From Buddleja alternifolia (taxonomy: Eukaryota; Streptophyta; Magnoliopsida; Lamiales; Scrophulariaceae): DNA of 64,000 nucleotides. This document shows, in pieces, positions 33,847 through 43,987 of this stretch. Position 1 is the first letter of the stretch. Each line of letters starts with the position of its first letter. Location: positions 29,390,591 through 29,454,590 of the forward strand of contig CM033393.1 in assembly GCA_019426215.1 (NCBI GenBank), given 5' to 3'. Both the position numbers and the translations under genes were made by a program. The notes beneath the pieces were generated by a model. It had not been told where the DNA came from and ran no database searches. It was given only the letters and a program-made list of their open reading frames with translations.

Positions 33847-35637
33847 GAATACATGAAGAAAAGGGAAGAAAAACGATGTACAAAACAAGTTCAAGCATGT
33901 TTTTCAACACCTAGGCGGTTAATGCATCTCCTACCACATTCGAGCGATAATTCCGTACATTTTGAGACCGACTTAGACAAAGTTTCCTTCTACAAAGTTT
34001 TAGATGTATGTCTTAGCTTCAAATGGGAACTTGAAACATCCAAATCGGAGGTCTATAGAGATAATTGTGAAGGGAATACGATTGCTGCGCCGAACAGAGA
34101 AGTACATGTGCGAAGATACGCCCCAACGCCCTCCTAGTCATGCCTAGGCATGGATAGTCTGAATGTTACTCCTTTTCAGCCTAAATTCCAGCATTATATG
34201 ATGGGTAAGAATCACGTTTGGCCATAATTCAGCACATGTGTTGAGGGGTTGTCATAAGTGTGTTTCTTGGTAGATTTACTTTATGGGCGCCAAATCAGAA
34301 ACAACCTCCATGTTGAAACGTAATTTAGGTATACTTAGAGACCGAATTGGACAAAATATCCTTCTGGAAAGTTGTAGATCTATGTTTTATCTGAAAATGG
34401 GGACTTGAATCATCCAATTTGGAGATCTGTGGAGAAGTTTATGAGTAAAATACTAAGACTGTGTTGGAAAGCAAGAAAATGGCAGCATGCATGTGTTTTG
34501 TTGAAGTTTTCACATGGTTATGCTTGGTGGAATTCTTAAGGGCCGAAAGTTTAGCATTTTTTAGCTGGTTGGAATCTTAAAAGCCAAACTTTAAGCATCA
34601 CCTTAGGTGGAATTCTCATTGGGGAACTTTAATGGGAATTCTTAATGCATACTTTAGTGGAATTTTGGCTATAAAAGGAGGGGGAACCCACACTCTTCAT
34701 CATTCACTATCAATTTCAGATTCTTGGAGGAGAGGAGGAGGAGGAACAGGTCCTCAAGCTTCATTCATCACCATTCTTCATCATTCTAAGAGGAGAAAGC
34801 TAGCAATTGAAGCTCCAATCAAGGGGCCATCATCTATCACATTAGAGGGAGTTTTTATAGCTTTTTCATTTCATTCATGTCTATGAACATGTGTATTTAT
34901 TCATTATTGTTTTTCATAATATCTATCATGAACTAAATTCATAAGACTAAGGCCATGTAAGGTCAAATTGTGATATATGCTTATAATAGATGATTGTTGA
35001 GGTTATACTTATATTGTTATGTGATGTGAATTTGTGTTTTTACCTATCTTGCATATACTTGATCACTATATGTTAGAATCTTATGCCTAGGTTGATATTT
35101 CGGGAGAAAATTAACTTAGGGTGCAAGAAATTCACATCATGACCCGCAACTAATGAGGAATTGCCCTAGACATAGGTAAAGATTCCCGGGTAAAGTTGTT
35201 CGATTCTAATCGAGTGAACTCTAGTACGTTAATGCATGTTTAGTTGTTAGATTTCCGAATAGGAATATTTGGGAAATCACGATCTAAGCATAGGAGTTTA
35301 TACGCGAGACATCGGTTATTCTCTACCCTCGGAGCTCTCACCATAACAATATAAGTGTAATCATTCAACAAGAACCTTTATAAGTATATTTGATCAATTT
35401 GAACCTAGCATGTGCCTTAGTCTCCCTTTATAATTGGTTTTAAATCACATGCTCATCTTTGTTCTTGTTCTTTACAAATTTTATTTGAATTTATTCTTAC
35501 TTTGTTTATTCACTTCATTACAAATCTTAAACTAGAATTCAAGTCTCCGTAGTTCGACAACCCGGACTTTTAGTCCACTTATTACTACACATGACTAGTG
35601 CACTTGCTACAATAGCACGTTAGCTTTTAGCGTGTCA
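33847..35637 (+). repeat. 3' LTR of the Athila-like element, 5'-truncated
   Basis: It aligns with 28037-29827 at a constant offset of 5,810 bp and lacks the first 123 bp of the LTR. The outer end and the TSD are intact. Confidence 0.9.
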
Positions 35638-35642
35638 CCTAT

Positions 35643-36236
35643 ACCTTTAGTTTTACCTTTAGAATTATCACCGAATATAACTTGAGGACCATTGGTTGCA
35701 CGATAGTTGATCAAGAGATCCTTTGATCCAGTCATGTGTCTCGACGACCCACTATCTATGTACCAAATTGAGGTATCGGTGTTGGCTCTAGGTACCTCAG
35801 ATAGTGAATCGTCAGACTCTTCATCATCTCTTGCCATAAGATAAATGAATGCTGAGTCGCTTGAAGGCTCATCATCACTGCTTTCATCTGATGATTCCAA
35901 GTCCTCTTCAGGAGTGTAAAATGGTTCTGATTCTGCTAGCAATCCTTGTTGCCTTAGATTATTGCTGAATTGACTTCTGTGTGCTTGGTCTTGCTTTGTA
36001 GGTTTAGACACATTTGGATATGGGCAATTAACTTGGAAATGCCCTGGTTTCCTGCAATTATAACAAAGATTTGTTTTCATCTTTTGTTCATTTGTTAATC
36101 TTGCAAATCGTGGTTTTGGAACCACTGGCGCTGAGAGGTCTTGCTGAGAAGACGCTTGATGCTGAATTGGCGCTGGAGAGAATGGTGCAGGATAGTGAGG
36201 CGTTTGATATTGTTGTAGATTTTGAACAAGCGCTTG
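35643..36236 (-). pseudogene. Copia C gag C-terminus and protease, N-terminal part
   Basis: This continues the gag frame after the nonsense codon at 36237-36239. It has a zinc knuckle (CYNCRKPGHFQVNC), an acidic serine-rich linker, and the protease motif WYIDSGSSRHMTGS. The frame meets the Athila-like insertion after GKTKGIG; the other half resumes at 27908 with MHRGNIM. Catalytic Asp and the zinc ligands are present. The longer frame reading on to 35607 runs into the inserted LTR and is an artefact. Confidence 0.85.
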
Positions 36237-37088
36237 TTATGAATTTTGTCCTGGATGTTTAGGACTGCTTCCTTTCTTCTCATATTTCAGGAACTTTCCG
36301 AATCTATTTAGAAGCGCTAGTTCTTCTTCCTCACTTATATCTGAAGCCTTTCCTTTACTACTGGATTTTCCTTTGATTGATGCCATTAGCGCTCCAGATT
36401 CAATTACTGGACTGCTTACTGCATCGCTGGCCATATTCAACTCAAACTCAAATGCCTTGAGTTCTGAAAAAGCATCTTCTGGAGTTAGACTGTCCAGATT
36501 GTTTGATTCTCTCATTGCAGTTGTTTTCATAAGGAATCTACTCGGGAGACTTCTGAAGATTTTGACGACCATTTCCCGATTTTGTAGTTCCATGCCCAAA
36601 GATGTTAATTCTGTGACAAGAGCTATAAATCTCATGTCTAATTGTTCTAGTGTCTCATTGGATAACATCTTGAAGCCGTTGAATTTTTCTTTGGCAATTG
36701 ATAATTTGTTTTCCTTGATTTGTGCTGAGCCACCACAAATAGTAGCCAACTTATCCCAAATTTCTTTAGTTGTATTGCATGATTTGACTTTGTTGAATAA
36801 GTTGTCATTGTCACCAATGGCTGTGTATAATGCATTCCGACCGACATTGTCTAGATTGGCTCGTCGACGCTCATCGGTGGACCATTCTTGTTTGGGCTTC
36901 TCCACATAACCGTCAGGTGTTTCTTCTGTGGCTTCGGGCGCTCTGGTGATAACTTTGTATATTTTGATTGGCCCATCTGAAATGATATCACACATTTCAT
37001 CATCACATGAACACAAATAAGTAAACGCTTTGACCTTCCATGAATCATAATTTGACTCGGTCAACTTGGGAACTTTAGAGAATGCCAT
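36237..37088 (-). CDS. Copia C gag, N-terminal part, ended by a nonsense codon
   Basis: A 283-codon frame starts MAFSKVPKLTESNYDSWKVK, typical of a copia gag, and carries the UBN2-like core (EIWDKLATICGGS, FNGFKMLSNETLEQLDMRFIALV, IFRSLPSRF). The TAA at 36237-36239 is in frame with the downstream zinc knuckle, so gag-protease was one frame. The start ATG lies about 100 bp after the primer site, giving a short leader compared with Copia A and B. Gag would form the particle and bind RNA; here the product lacks the zinc knuckle. Confidence 0.88.
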   Translation of the reverse strand: MAFSKVPKLTESNYDSWKVKAFTYLCSCDDEMCDIISDGPIKIYKVITRAPEATEETPDGYVEKPKQEWSTDERRRANLDNVGRNALYTAIGDNDNLFNKVKSCNTTKEIWDKLATICGGSAQIKENKLSIAKEKFNGFKMLSNETLEQLDMRFIALVTELTSLGMELQNREMVVKIFRSLPSRFLMKTTAMRESNNLDSLTPEDAFSELKAFEFELNMASDAVSSPVIESGALMASIKGKSSSKGKASDISEEEELALLNRFGKFLKYEKKGSSPKHPGQNS

Positions 37089-37190
37089 GAAAAATTTAAA
37101 GTAATTTTAAAGTGACTATATAAAAAAAAATTAAAAAAAATGGATCTGAACAAGCAGTTACGCTTGGAAACGCTTAGGTTTCAACTTCAA

Positions 37191-37204
37191 CCGCTCTGAT
37201 ACCA
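37191..37204 (-). other. Primer binding site of Copia C
   Basis: TGGTATCAGAGCGG on the minus strand, two bases after the 5' LTR: initiator Met-tRNA type. Confidence 0.9.
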
Positions 37205-37206
37205 CT

Positions 37207-39043
37207 TGTTGGTCCCAAGTGGTATACGAAAGGGTCTAGAAGGGGGGGGGGGGGGTTGAATAGACCCTGAAGTCTTTTTCGACTTCTAAAAATTCGTATC
37301 ACTTTGAAGTATTTGAACGCTCGGAAAGCTTTGAGCGCTGGGTGCGGCGCTTGAGAGATAATGACTTAAGCGCTAGTTTCAGGCGCTTGGGAAAAGTTAA
37401 CTTAGACTTGGTGATTTCAACGCTTACCAAAGTAGGGCAGAGTTTAGTCACTAAATCAGGGTTAGCACAGCGGAAGTATTTTATAGCTAAGCGTTCGGTT
37501 TGTTAATCAAAAGTAGTCGCTTAGTTGTTTTAAAACTTTATCAGAATGTATGCAATATAAATAGTAAAGCAGTAAAATAGTAAATGCTTAAAGCGGTAAA
37601 TGACACAAGATATTTGTAAGGTTCACTGGGTGATGTAATCCCAGCTACGTTCTTCTTCTCCTTTTATCAGGGAGGTTTTCCACTATGATGATTATCGAAG
37701 AGTCACACAGAGACTTCTACAAAATAGAGTGAGATTGGATATGATCTCGGAACTCCTTGGTCACACAGATTTCAGCTCCACTAAAGACCTTTTATCCCCT
37801 TGCTTCTTTCACTCAGAAATGGTGCAAGTTACGCTTGATCTCGGAGCTCCTTGGTCACACAGATTTCAGCTCCAATAGAGATCTTCTTCCACAAGCTTCT
37901 TTTACACAAAAATATTGCTTGTAAGTTAACAAGCTTTCTCACTCAGATGAAAGGTGTTCATGGTTTTGGTCACGGGTTTGTTTGTTTTTGGAAAGTTCAA
38001 ACAACTTGGAGATATCTCAATAGTAGTGTAGGTTCTTCTTAAAAAGAGGTTTGAGATATGGGTGACTGTCTAGGAATGTCTTTGAGAAAGCTTAAAAGGT
38101 TTCGGCTCTGGAGTGTATAAGCTCTTTCTAAAGAAAAATTCAGCAACGTTTTGGACCCTTTTACTTATTTTTACATCCAGATGTTTTTCTATATCTATCT
38201 CTCTCTTGTCCCTTTTGTTGAAAAGGTTATTTATAGATTGTTATGAGATTTTGTCTGTTGGACACGGTTGGAATCTCGTTTCCCTAAACATTCCATGACT
38301 TCTGACAATCCTAACTTTGGGTATATTAAATTGGTTAGGCATGGTCTTGGTTTCATAAATCTGACAGTCTCGGTCAAAGATATGGCTTGCCCATAAGTTG
38401 TAGTGCTTATATTTTAATAGCACTTATCCGACTTTTGATGCATCTTGTCTTATTTCCGTTAGGGAATAATTTCCGTTGATTCATGCATCTTTGATAACTT
38501 GGGTTTGAATCTTCAGGTTACGCTTGGAGAACTAGGCGCTTGAGCCTTTGAAGTTTAGGCTTTTTGAAAGTGGCCTTCTTTGTTAATCAGACGCTTGAGA
38601 AAGGTCACCATCTTTGCCCGATTCTTTAAACGCTTGCCCTTTCACTTTATCTTTGATAGACTCACTCAGAATTCTATCATTGACTTAGTGTTAAGTACTT
38701 GGTCTAAGGTCCATAACAAATCTTGAGCGCTGAGTTCGTAACCCGGGATAGTCTTTTAGCGTTTGACGGACGCTTGAGACTAATCTTTATCTTTACTGTT
38801 TCTTCAGACGCTTGATCTTCAACTTCATCACTTGGTAGACTCACACAGAATTCTTCTAGTGATTTAGTATCACATTCTTAGTCTAAACTCTATAAAGATA
38901 AAAATACAAGTCTAGTATAAAAACACGAGCTTTCAGGCGCTTACACATTTGTTCTACGAAAGCTTTTATACTTTACATTTCTTGGGGTCTAACATGGGAT
39001 CTTAATTGTCATCATCAAAACATCTAACATGAAATTCCTAACA
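37207..39043 (-). repeat. 5' LTR of Copia C
   Basis: 1,837 bp, matching 17531-19362 except for about 27 substitutions and a G run of 14 instead of 9. A TATA-like CTATAAATAACC reads on the minus strand at 38225-38236. Confidence 0.92.
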
Positions 39044-39048
39044 GATTC

Positions 39049-39759
39049 ATTTTCCCAATTTGTCATTAACTTCAATTGCAAGTAGATTGAATGCAACTTA
39101 GCTGGGTGTAATGAAAAAATTAAACACTGCACAATCTCAATTGAAACCCAAGGGAAAAGAAACTGCACTGGTAATCTCTTTTGGGCCTAAAAGGGCAAAG
39201 AATAAGAAGAAGAAAGCCAAAAAAATAGGGTGGTGTCGATAAAGGAAAAAGGAAAGCTCCTGTGAATCGCAAGCGTAAGGGGCCAAAGAAAACAAATAGA
39301 TGCCTACACTGCGGTGAGCTGCGCCTTTAGAGAAGGAACTGTCCAAATATGAGCCCGGGCACACAAGGTATGGAACTTTATGTTCATGAAACTTATTGTT
39401 CTATGACCATTTTCCCTACATCTTGGATTCTTGATTCTGGAGCTAGTGCTCACATTTGTTGTATGAATCAGGATCTAGTGCGAGGAAGGAATCTGGACAG
39501 TTATAAGGTGAAGATTAGAGTAGGTAGCGGGCAAAGCGTCGCAGCTACTGGAATTGGGTCTATCTCATTGCTTTTAAATTCTGGACATTTACTATTTCTG
39601 GATAATGTTTTAGTTTTGCCCAATGGGCTCAAAAACACTATTTCAATTCCTGTTTTTGTTAAACTTGGTTATACCTTCCGTTTTATTGATGAACATTGCA
39701 ATATTTATTATGGTAATAAATTAGTAGGCTTTGCTTTTTTAGTAAACGGATTGTATTAA
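39049..39759 (+). pseudogene. Copia B gag C-terminus and protease
   Basis: After the second GATTC the Copia B polyprotein resumes. The gag end (39049-39348) has several stops and shifts; a damaged zinc knuckle (CLHCGE then NCP-like text) can be followed across frames. From 39349 the open frame has the protease motif SWILDSGASAHIC with the catalytic Asp, and VGSGQSVAATGIGSISL. A TAA ends the frame at 39757-39759 before the integrase part. The region belongs with the pieces upstream of Copia C. Confidence 0.8.
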
Positions 39760-39829
39760 CTTAATGTCCAGAAGGAGTATTCTATGAATACTATACAAAG
39801 AAAATGTAGTAGGCTTGGAATAAACTAAA

Positions 39830-40761
39830 GATTGATCTAGCATCTTAGACTAGGCTATGCCGGCAAACATAAAATTCACAAAATGGAGAAAGATGGACTA
39901 ATTGGTCTATTGGGATTGGATCCCTATCCTACTTGTGAATTTGTTCTCAAAGGCAAGATGGCTAGATCCCCCTTCATAGGGACTTTTAACAGAGCCTCAC
40001 AAATCTTAGGTTTAGTGCATACTGATGTTTATGGACCATTTGAAGAAATGGCTCGAGTAGGTTTCCTTTACTTCATCACATTCACCGATGACCATTCAAG
40101 ATATGATCTAGTGTACCTGATGAGGCATAAGTCTGAATCCATTGAAATGTTCAAGGAATTCAAGGCTTTAGTGGAAAATCAAACTGGTCAACATATAAAA
40201 ACTCTTTGATCAGATCGAGGAAGAGAATATATGAGCGACAAGTTTGAGATATACCTTAGAGAGAATGGTATAGTAGTACAGCTCACACCTCCAGCGACAC
40301 CACAGTTAAATGGAGTAGCAGAGCGAAGGAATCGAACCCTGTTGGACATGGTTCGCTCCATGCTCAGCTACACTGACTTACCAATTTCACTGTGGGTTCA
40401 TGCGCTGCTTACAGCTGTACACATTTTAAATAGATGTCCGTCTAAGTCCGTTCCTAAGACTCCATATGAGATATGGAGAAATAGAAAACCAAGTCTTAAT
40501 CACATCAAGATTTGGGGATGTCCGACTTATGTCAAAAGGACTAAAGTGGAAAAGTTGGAGGCTAGATCCTTCAAAGGGCGTTTCGTTGGATATCCTGAGA
40601 ATTCAATGGGATACCTCTTTTACCCGCACAATGATCCAAGGATCATTGTAGCTTTACAAGCCCACTTTCTTGAAGATGAGTTTATTCAAGAAGGAGGAGC
40701 GGGTAGAAAGATTGTTCTCGAAGAACAAAATAAAACTCCAATGGATACATTTACACAATAA
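39830..40761 (+). pseudogene. Copia B integrase
   Basis: The pre-integrase HLRLGYAGKHKIHKM leads into the integrase core with VHTDVYGPF, then a nonsense codon at 40207-40209 just before [12 protein letters not shown], and [18 protein letters not shown] with the catalytic Glu. The C-terminal GKK-like part ([26 protein letters not shown]) follows to the TAA at 40759. All three DDE residues can be found, but the stop inactivates this copy. Confidence 0.82.
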
Positions 40762-42473
40762 GTGAGAACCAAACCTTCTATAACACAACCACAACCGCGA
40801 AGATTAAGTAAAGTACCTCAACCGCCTGAGAGGTATGGATATCTATTATAGAGGGAGCTAGACCTTCATTCTGTATTAAAGGAGGGTCATGGAGATGATC
40901 CCTCCACTTATGATCAATCAATGGTGGATGTGGATGCTACTAGATGGCGTGAAGCTATGCAAACTGAGATCGATTCGATGCATGCAAACCAAGTCTGGAA
41001 ACTTGTAGACTAACCTGAGGGGGTAAAACCAATCAGGTGTAAATGGATTTACAAGAGAAATATTGGTGTTTATGGCAAGGTTGACACCTACAAAGCCAGG
41101 CTACTGGCGAAAGGGTATAGATAAAAATAAGGAATTTACTACCAAGAAACATTTTCGCCAGTAGCTATGATCAAATCAATAAGGATTCTACTTGCAATAG
41201 CAGCACGCCTAGACTATAAAATATGGCAAATGAGTGTCAAGACTGCTTTCCTAAATGGATTCCTAGAAGAGGATATATATATATATATATATATATGGAA
41301 CAGTCCAAAGGTTTTGTTCCAAGGACCATATTCATAATGCGTGTAAACTTGAGAGGTTCATCTATGGACTCAAACAAACATCTCGTACCTGGAATCTGCA
41401 TTTTGATGAGGTTGTCAAAGGATTTGACTTCATCAAGAACGAAGACGAGTCATGTGTTTACAAGAAGGTTAGTGGGAGCAAGATAACATTCCTTGTGTTA
41501 TATGTAGATGACATATTACTCATATGGAATGATATAGGAATGCTCACCACTGTTAAGAAGTGGCTTTCGAGTACTTTCTACATGAAAGACTTCAGAGAGG
41601 CAACTTATATTCTAGGGATTGGAATCTATAGAAACCGAACAAATAGAATAATAGGGCTCTCTCAAGCCCTTTACTTAGAAAAGGTCCTAAACAGATATAG
41701 GATGGAGGATTCTAAGAAAGGGTTCCTGCCAATGAGGCATGGGATACATCTCTCGAAATATATGTGTCCTCAAAGTGAGGAAGATAGAAAAGAGATGAGC
41801 ACTGTACCCTATGCATCTTCTGTGGGTAGCCTAATGTATGCGATGCTGTGTACAAAACCTGACATAGCTTATGCAATAAGCGTTGTTAGTCAATTTCAAG
41901 CAAACCCTGATAAGGAACATTGGATAGCTGTGAAGAATATCCTAAAGTATCTGAAGAAAACTACGGATATGATTCTCATCTATGGGAGTGGTGACCTGAG
42001 AGTGGATGGGTACACTGACTCGGATTTTCAATCAGGCGTCGATGACCGAAAATCCACCCCAGGATTCGTATTTACCCTCAATGGTGGGCCGGTGACTTGG
42101 AAAAGTTCCAAGCAAAGCACAATCATGGACTCCACAACTGAGGCTGAATACATAGTTGCCTCAGGTTGTTTGGCTTAGGAAGTTCATAGAAGAACTTCAA
42201 GTGGTTCCTAATATAAAGCTCTCGTTGCCACTTTACTGTGATAACACTGGAGCAATAGCGCTGGCAAAGGAACCTAGGTCTCACAACAAGTCCAAACACA
42301 TCGAGGGGAGATATCACATCATAAGAGAGATCATTGCACGAGGCAAAATATCTGTTCAAAAAATAGCCTCAGCTGACAATGTCGCTGATCTATTGACCAA
42401 GCCATTAGCACAGGCGGTGCTAGAAAAACATCTCGAGGGGATGGGTATTAAATACCATAGCAAATGGCATTGA
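40762..42473 (+). pseudogene. Copia B reverse transcriptase and RNase H
   Basis: The frame is broken by stops near 40850, 41010 and 41120, a TA-repeat expansion at 41272-41295 and a shift at about 42170. Landmarks in order: WREAMQTEIDSMHANQVWKLVD, KARLLAKGY, QMSVKTAFLNGFLEE (the usual QMDVK Asp is Ser), LYVDDILLI at 41495, GSLMYAMLCTKPDIAYAI, and RNase H (GYTDSDFQSGVDDRKST, STTEAEYIVASG, then after the shift YCDNTGAIALA, HIEGRYHIIRE, VADLLTKPL). The frame ends shortly before the polypurine tract and 3' LTR. It is clearly dead. Confidence 0.85.
41272..41295. repeat. TA microsatellite inside Copia B reverse transcriptase
   Basis: About twelve TA units follow the LEED codons of the reverse transcriptase. 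The tract replaces coding sequence and shifts the frame. Confidence 0.75.
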
Positions 42474-42488
42474 GTGCAAGTGGGAGGT

Positions 42489-43634
42489 TGCTAGAGTGTA
42501 TGCCCTCAAATGCCATAAAGAGGATAGATTTATAGGACATTGACTTGTAACTAAACAATACCTTTTCGTTATATATAAGGCATTATCTTGTTGTTTTCTT
42601 ATAGGCATTTTTAAGGTGTTAATAAACAACGTAAAGTCCTTGATAATGAGGCAAACCTTCTACTTCCTATGGGTTAGGAAGAATGGCACTAGAAAGGTTT
42701 GATCCTTATTATCTAAACAGGGTTCGCAAGTCTAAGAAAGTATTGATTGAACATCAATTCAGGACAAAGACTTGTATGATGTAAGTTTTGACAGAGAAAG
42801 TGCCAGTCGAACACTATGGGAATGATAGTGGGAACTTATATCATAGACATATCAGTTAGACTGATATGTTCGAACATGGCTTGCATCGGTTTCATCACAT
42901 GGGTATTCACTCACTGACAGTCATTGATGAAACTGATAAGTTGTGATAGGTACGCGTGAACCTTAGACCTGAGGAATCGAATTGAAGATGTACTTGTGAC
43001 ATCAAGTCTGTCATTAGAGTAATTTGATCCAATTCACCCTTTGGTGGGATTGACCTCGAAGTGCGACTTGATGGGCAAGTAGCATTCTTAACTGATTAGC
43101 AAAATGGGATTTATTCTCTCATAAGTGATTGAGCTAAATATCCTATGCAGTTATGAATGAGTGAGGTTAAAAGTCTTTGGCCAAAGCATAAAGAGATACT
43201 CATGTTAGACATGAACGTATACTCATTGACCTCGATGTATTATGAGCTAAGCATATGGTCAAGTCATGTGAGTTTGACTACAACCATGACTCTCACTTGA
43301 CTGGGATATAAGAATAAAAGGTTTATACTCATACAGTATTCACAGCGTATAAGGTTTGGAATGATCCTATTCATTCGTTCTCAATTGGGATACGATGTGA
43401 ACCATGTGACTGGCTAGGTGTTACTCACATCCTTTTGGTTTTCTCCCAATTGCCTTTTGAGATGACCTAAAGAGTTGCACTTAAAGGAAGTGCAAAAGGA
43501 AAAATCATGAAAAAGACTTGAGAGAATTTTTCAGTATTGGATATCGTGATTAATTAATTAATTATTCATTAGATGATTTATTAATTAATTAAGTTAATGA
43601 ATTAATTGATTCCTTAGAGGAATTTAATTATTTA
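42489..43634 (+). repeat. 3' LTR of Copia B, 3'-truncated
   Basis: It starts TGCTAGAGTGTATGCC (consensus TGTTAG) after the purine tract AAGTGGGAGG (about 42479-42487). It matches the solo LTR at 15655-17261 in the other orientation for about 1.15 kb and stops in the TTAATTAA-rich part at about 43634, where an inverted fragment begins. Confidence 0.85.
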
Positions 43635-43635
43635 G

Positions 43636-43987
43636 ATATGTTCCCACTATCATTCTCATAGTGTTCGACTGGCACTTTCTCTGTCAAGACTTACACCATA
43701 TAAGTCTTTATCCTGAATTGATGTCCAGTCAATACTCTCTTAGACTTGCGAACCCTATTTAGATAATAAGGATTAAACCCTTCTAGTGCCATTCTTCCTA
43801 ACCCATAGGAAGTAGAAGGTTTGCCTCATGATCAAGGACTTTACGTTGTTTATTAACACCTTACAAATGCTTATAAGAAAACAACAAGATAATGCCTTAT
43901 ATATAACGAAAAAGGTATTGTTTAATTACAAGTCAATGTCCTATAAATCTATCTTCTTTATGGCATTTGAGAGCATACACTCTAACA
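43636..43987 (-). repeat. Inverted fragment of a Copia B-family LTR
   Basis: Read on the minus strand, the sequence from 43987 (TGTTAGAGTGTATGC) matches the first 350 bp of the Copia B LTR. It lies head to head with the 3' LTR copy and is inserted in or joined to the gypsy element beginning at 43988. Sequence differences show that it is not a simple recent fold-back duplication. Confidence 0.85.

Larger units (their letters stand above)
27914..35637 (+). mobile_element. Athila-like gag-protease element without pol, TSD CCTAT
   Basis: The element begins TGATAAGAGG and ends GCGTGTCA, with CCTAT on both sides (27909-27913 and 35638-35642). It has a 1,914-bp 5' LTR, an Asp-tRNA primer site, one gag-protease frame, a noncoding part of about 1.6 kb, and a 3' LTR lacking its first 123 bp. 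No reverse transcriptase, RNase H or integrase is present, so it is nonautonomous. The LTRs differ at about 20 of 1,791 aligned positions. It interrupts the protease of Copia C. Confidence 0.92.
17531..39043 (-). mobile_element. Copia C: 21.5-kb SIRE-like Ty1/copia element with a nested Athila-like element, TSD GATTC
   Basis: Two LTRs of 1,832 bp (17531-19362) and 1,837 bp (37207-39043) are flanked by GATTC on both sides (17526-17530 and 39044-39048). On the minus strand the order is 5' LTR, primer site, gag-protease, pol, two to three extra ORFs, polypurine tract, 3' LTR. Long LTRs plus extra coding sequence after pol resemble the SIRE/Maximus lineage. Without the 7.7-kb Athila-like insertion it would be about 13.8 kb. 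The LTRs differ at about 27 sites by hand comparison plus a G-run length change (9 against 14). Confidence 0.92.
13490..43634 (+). mobile_element. Copia B: degenerate Ty1/copia element, host of the nest
   Basis: Pieces of one plus-strand copia element lie in order: a truncated 5' LTR (to 13633), primer site (13635-13645), leader, gag (15419-15654 and 17267-17530), pol (39049-42473), and a truncated 3' LTR (42489-43634). They are separated by a solo LTR (15655-17261) and by Copia C (17531-39043). Removing these with their TSDs rejoins gag across both gaps. Frame breaks throughout show it is the oldest member of the nest. Confidence 0.85.

Noticed and set aside
28043..34886. Four ORFs in the Athila-like LTRs (28043-28327, 28822-29076, 33832-34137, 34632-34886)
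   Set aside because: They form two pairs only because the LTRs are repeats; they lie in regulatory and leader sequence and match no family.
35607..35642. Apparent C-terminal extension of the Copia C protease into 35607
   Set aside because: These codons belong to the inserted LTR and its TSD; the true continuation is at 27908.
36373..36909. 178-codon plus-strand ORF opposite Copia C gag
   Set aside because: Mirror of the gag frame; no domain and no upstream signals.
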